Of a DNA stretch of 64,000 nucleotides, positions 60,081 through 64,000 are shown piece after piece. The DNA comes from Nosema muscidifuracis (Eukaryota > Microsporidia > Nosematidae), in contig JAIOKI010000027.1 in the NCBI GenBank assembly GCA_028335825.1, positions 1 through 64,000 on the forward strand. Direction: 5' to 3'. Position 1 is the first letter of the stretch; every line of letters begins with the position of its first letter. The notes under the pieces were generated by a model. That model did not search any database. It saw only the letters and a list, made by a program, of their open reading frames with translations, and was not told the DNA's origin. The position numbers and the translations under genes were made by a program.

Positions 60081-60850
60081 AAGATATTAGCAGAATGAAT
60101 GAATATTCTATAACATTAAATATACTTTTTTAATTCATTATTTCTATATTGTTAATATTTTTTCTGAATCGACTTACTCCTCATTATAAATATAATAATT
60201 ATATAATATTATTAAATTTTAAGGGAGTAAAATATATATCACATATATGGAAATATAAAGATGTTAAAGAAACATTATTTTTTTCTAATTTTTAACCAAT
60301 AAAATATTATTCTTACTTTTCTATATTTATAATTATAATATGGTAGTATCATTTAGATAAAAGATAGTGATTAAATTTTATCAATTAAATCATAAAGTCA
60401 GAAAATATAAAATTTTTATTAATTCATAAGAGATCAATCTTAGAATACTAAATAGTATTATTATAATAGATATTCATGTATGATAAGTTAATACATTTTA
60501 ATTTATATTATTATTATCTTTTAATTTAATTTCTTTTACATGGGGTAAAATAATAAATTATTTTAAAATTTTTATTTATAAATTTCTTGATGATTAAATT
60601 AATTTATTCCATTACGGTATAAAAAGTCTCATATTAATACTTATATATTTTAATCTTCAAACAAATATGTTTTATAATATAAGATGTATCTTAATGATAA
60701 TATTCATACTTCCATGATTTAAGTCTATAGAGATGAATTAGAATAAAAATATGGCGTAGAAATGATATTCAAAAATATAATAATTAAAAATAAATCTCTA
60801 ATATTTATCAGATAATATAAGTATAAAAATGAAATTATCTCTTTTATTTT
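60081..60850. other. AT-rich spacer with an orphan promoter motif
   Basis: On the minus strand near 60,541-60,550, TTTTACCCC is followed by ATG and at once by TAA: a dead gene start. Nothing else recognised. Confidence 0.45.
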
Positions 60851-61207
60851 TCAATTCAAATTATTCCTGCATTTTCTTATTTCTAAAAATATAATTAGAA
60901 ATAATGAACATATAAATAATGATAATAATAGTAATAATAATAAAAGTACAAAGGTGAATATAAAAACTGAAGTCCCAAATAAATAATCATAAACTCCTGA
61001 TAAAACTAAAATAAATATTGATGACAATATGTAAAAAATTATAACATACTTTGTTATGTATTTTAAATTATTTAAAATTTCTGAATTATCATTGTCAGAT
61101 CTGTATTTACAAGTTTCTTTTATCTTTTTGTTTATTGATCCATCATCTAAATCTATTATAAGAATATCATCGAGAGAATATGATAGTAGTAAATATAATA
61201 ATAGCAT
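60851..61207 (-). CDS. Small membrane protein of unknown family
   Basis: An intact 118-residue frame. A leucine-rich N-terminus (MLLLYLLLSYS) acts as signal or anchor. A charged loop (residues 12-48, with DLDDGSINKKIKETC) follows, then two long hydrophobic segments (about 51-71 and 76-108) and a short basic tail (EIRKCRNN). A two- or three-span membrane protein is expected. The start is supported by a CC motif (AATCCTT) just upstream. The overall layout resembles the start-less remnant at 3988-4341, though no sequence identity is claimed. Leu codon runs make this low-complexity, so homology would be hard to detect. Confidence 0.7.
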   Translation of the reverse strand: MLLLYLLLSYSLDDILIIDLDDGSINKKIKETCKYRSDNDNSEILNNLKYITKYVIIFYILSSIFILVLSGVYDYLFGTSVFIFTFVLLLLLLLLSLFICSLFLIIFLEIRKCRNNLN

Positions 61208-61222
61208 TTAGAAGGATTAAAA
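61208..61222 (-). promoter_or_regulatory. CC start-proximal motif
   Basis: Minus strand TTTTTAATCCTTCTAA directly precedes the ATG at 61,207. Confidence 0.45.
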
Positions 61223-62899
61223 ATTTTATTTTATATTAAATAAATTTTTTTTGATTTTATATTGATAAATTCATTTTATTTTATCAGAAGATTAATTAGA
61301 ACTAAAAATTTACTTAAGATTTGTTTATATTGTAATATTTATAGTTATTGAATTTCTTCACCCTACAATTATTAATTTAACATTTAGTATGTTAATATAA
61401 ATTAAAAAGCAGCAATTTAAGAAAGTTATAGAAAAATACAAGTTTTTTTACAAATAATTTTACATATTATTTACCCTCAATTAGAAATATTTAGAATATT
61501 TTTTATCCTTACTATTAGATAAGTTAAAACTAAAATATTTAAAGATCTCTCAAATTGACAAATACAATCTTAAAGTCCTTCTTGACTAGATTATTTTGAT
61601 TAAATGACTTCTGTTATCAATTTTAAGATGTATAATTTGTATATATAAATGTATAAATATTAAGTATTATAAATTTATCTATAGTAGTCTATATTTCTAT
61701 AAATTTAGAGATTATAATTTATATTTTATACTCATTGGTATTGTCTATCTATGTGATATAAATGTTTGTACAGATATTATTTCTTCTAATTCTCTTATAC
61801 AATTCTAATATATAATAAACTTATACCTGAGAAAGGTCTTAAAATGTGTGTGATAGTGAAATAGTTAATGTATGAATTATAATTTCAATAAATATACTTA
61901 ATTAATTAATATTTATGAATTCGCATTTTATGTTCATATCTTGTCATTATATTAAAATGATAAATTCGCATTATTTTATTATGTTTATATGGTCACATAT
62001 TTTTATAAGTATATATTCGCATTTTATTATGTTTATATATTATTTACTATTTGAAGTATTTCTCTATTTTTATTTCATACATAAATAAATCTTCTTCTTT
62101 TTAGACTCTTCCATTATATAATGTGATAATTTCTATCCTACATACAAATATATTCTAAATAATAAATTCTATAAAAAATAAATGTATGATGAATATCTTA
62201 AAGTAGATAATGAATAAAAAATACTTTCATATTTTGAATAATGTAATAATAATTGATAATAATTTATCTTATTGAAGAATATAAGTAGAAGATAAGGAAT
62301 ATTTATTTGTCAAAAAGTCTTATATTTTAAGGGGTAAATATAAGTATAAAGTGACATATTCTTCGTTAAGATATCATCAATAATAAATATATTTATATTT
62401 CTTAATGTTAAATATTAGACTTTGATTAGAAAGATAAAATAGTTATTTTTTGAGATAATACCACAAAAATTCTAATGTGACAGTTGTTTATCATTAAATC
62501 GACTGCTTATTCATTAAAAGATTTAAAATAGTTAACTTTTTGAGATTATCAAAACCAAGGGTTATTTATTATTCTCTCAAGGAATTAAACATATATAAAC
62601 TAGATAAGGCTAAGTTGATCTGAGTACTTTTAATTTGTTCATTATATTCTAATAATGTATGTGTCTAAATATCGAGTTTATAGAACTATATCTATTGAAT
62701 TAATTCTATTTTTTATCTTGTATGAATTCTATATCACATACAGCATATCGTCTACCTAATTCTTAAATTATATCTTCATGTACTCATTTTAATTTTTTTA
62801 TTATCTCAGACTTAAATCATTGGTTCATCTAATATATCTGAATATGAACTACACCTTATTGTTATGTTCTTTTGGAACATCTTATTTTTTAGGTTAGGT
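61223..62899. other. AT-rich spacer with a short repeat cluster
   Basis: Contains the ATTCGCATTTTATTATG repeats. A minus-strand CCCC motif near 62,335 has no gene after it. Confidence 0.5.
61917..62038. repeat. Three imperfect copies of an ATTCGCATTTTATTATG unit
   Basis: Units at 61,917-61,939, 61,963-61,990 and 62,013-62,038 share ATTCGCAT..TTATTATGTTTATAT at about 46-50-base spacing. The CG dinucleotide in each unit is rare in this region. Confidence 0.65.
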
Positions 62900-64000
62900 T
62901 TGAATAACAAACTTATTAGTTTATATTTATTCATTTTTATATCTTTCTAATATCTAAAATACATTCATTTATAAGTGATTAATTTTCTTCATTTGTCATA
63001 TGAAACTACTTCTTCGATATTTCATCTTGGATATGTTTTGTTCTTTAACTCCAATAAGTTTGTATAATTTACACGTCTTTACATTACTTCAATATTATAT
63101 TCATATAATGACTTTAGATTGTAATACACTGTCTTCTCTCCTCGATTAACCATATTTAAATGTTAGATATAATTATCTTTTTTTGATCATGTCTTTATTT
63201 TCATTATAATGTCTTGTTCTACTCAAAACATCACATTTTCTATTTTTGTATTTTTTCTTAATATAAGTATCTAAATTATCATATATTTTATAAATTTGAT
63301 AATATTTCTTTCTCAATGATTATAGTTTTTTAGATCCTTAATTTATCATATATGTTTCTGTATTGTATTTGTCTAAAAATTATTCAAAAAACATTACTTA
63401 ATGCATTAGTTTCGAGAATAAAATCATTCATAATGTCTGTGTTTTTAGGATTAAATCAATTAGTAGTATTCATTTCAATCTAATAAAGTAAATTATGTAT
63501 TTCTCTATTTATTCATATTTTACATCTTTTTGTGTCATGTTAAGTATAGGTCAATTATAGATAAACAGTACTTTATAAATTAACTATTCTAATACACGAT
63601 AAAATCTTCTTCCTTCTTCAATTTTTTTAAATTTGTCTGTGAAATTAAGATTCCATAAAACTCTACTTATTGCTTTTTAACTTCTAATCTTCTTTTTTAA
63701 GATTAATCCTTTATCTATCAATATATTCATTATTCTCTGAAATATCACACCATTCGATTTTCAAATTTCTTTAATAATTATATTGTTTACACACTTAAAT
63801 AACAGTATATAAATCTTTATTATTATTAGCATTAATTTTCATTCATCCAATTTAATCTTGAAATTGAATGGTGTTTTATATAGATCAACATTTGTTCAAT
63901 ATTTCTAATTTTTCAAAATATGACTCATTTACTAAATATGATTTAGAGTAAGTCTCATGTCTCTATAAGCCTGATGTTATGATATAACTACACCCTTCCT
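62900..64000 (-). mobile_element. Ty3/gypsy LTR retrotransposon fossil, runs off the window
   Basis: An old, broken minus-strand element. RNase H is recognised by an ETNALSNVF block (about 63,385-63,420, compare ETDASxxafG) and a later EKEIL block near 63,310. The end of the reverse transcriptase is suggested at 63,700-63,760 by QRIMNILID. Below 63,200 the DNA is coding-like and may be the start of an integrase. It has many breaks and no LTR within the window. It is cut by the window edge. Confidence 0.6.

Noticed and set aside
1-64000. tRNA, rRNA or CRISPR loci
   Set aside because: No GC-bearing cloverleaf, no ribosomal core words and no regularly spaced identical repeats were seen; a covariance search would be needed to exclude divergent tRNAs.
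1-64000. Apicomplexan or insect origin of the DNA
   Set aside because: The telomere differs from the Plasmodium TTTAGGG type, genes lack introns, and CC/CCC motifs at start codons with small secreted genes fit microsporidia better; an insect chromosome end would not show such compact starts.

Overview
This window is a chromosome end of a microsporidian. It opens with about 3 kb of CCTA/CCTAA repeat, the C-rich strand of a left telomere whose G-rich strand would be a mix of TAGG and TTAGG. The remaining 61 kb is extremely AT-rich and gene-poor. Four things point to microsporidia, most likely a Nosema/Vairimorpha-like species (inference, not proven). Start codons carry a CC/CCC motif a few bases upstream, a pattern described for Nosema. 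Genes are short and have no clear introns. Several proteins have signal peptides but no recognisable family. The decayed mobile elements are of types common in Nosema: Ty3/gypsy, FLYWCH-MULE and a LINE with a restriction-like endonuclease.

Layout. 1-3.1 kb: telomere. 3.1-25 kb: sparse unknown genes on both strands: a two-helix membrane remnant, a broken small secreted gene, a secreted protein, a multi-spanning J-domain-like protein without HPD, an intact alpha/beta hydrolase and a large secreted protein, plus several decayed genes. A second, decayed copy of the small secreted gene lies at 24.4-24.7 kb with its flank. 25.8-44.4 kb: transposon graveyard. It holds a MULE, Ty3/gypsy RT-RNase H and integrase pieces, two LINE copies, three degraded copies of a cysteine-rich two-helix family (named here the ELRD family after a conserved motif) and an ASNSD1-like glutaminase-domain pseudogene that stops where a 5'-truncated LINE begins. 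46.5-52 kb: a lysine-rich gene, a small membrane protein, a homeodomain gene with a possible palindromic operator, and a roughly 535-residue secreted protein split by two breaks in A7 runs. 52.9-64 kb: a MULE fragment, the only intact ELRD-family gene, a GC-richer 45-codon ORF, a MULE with both inverted ends, a small membrane gene, and a Ty3/gypsy fossil that runs off the window.

No rRNA, tRNA, CRISPR or metabolic operon was seen. The apparently functional genes encode mainly secreted or membrane proteins, the content expected where host-interaction families turn over by duplication and decay. Several frame breaks in otherwise good host genes fall in homopolymer A runs, so some 'pseudogenes' may be sequencing or assembly artefacts. 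The strongest candidate for an undescribed system is the ELRD family: paired conserved cysteines, two C-terminal membrane helices, and one intact gene among three relics.
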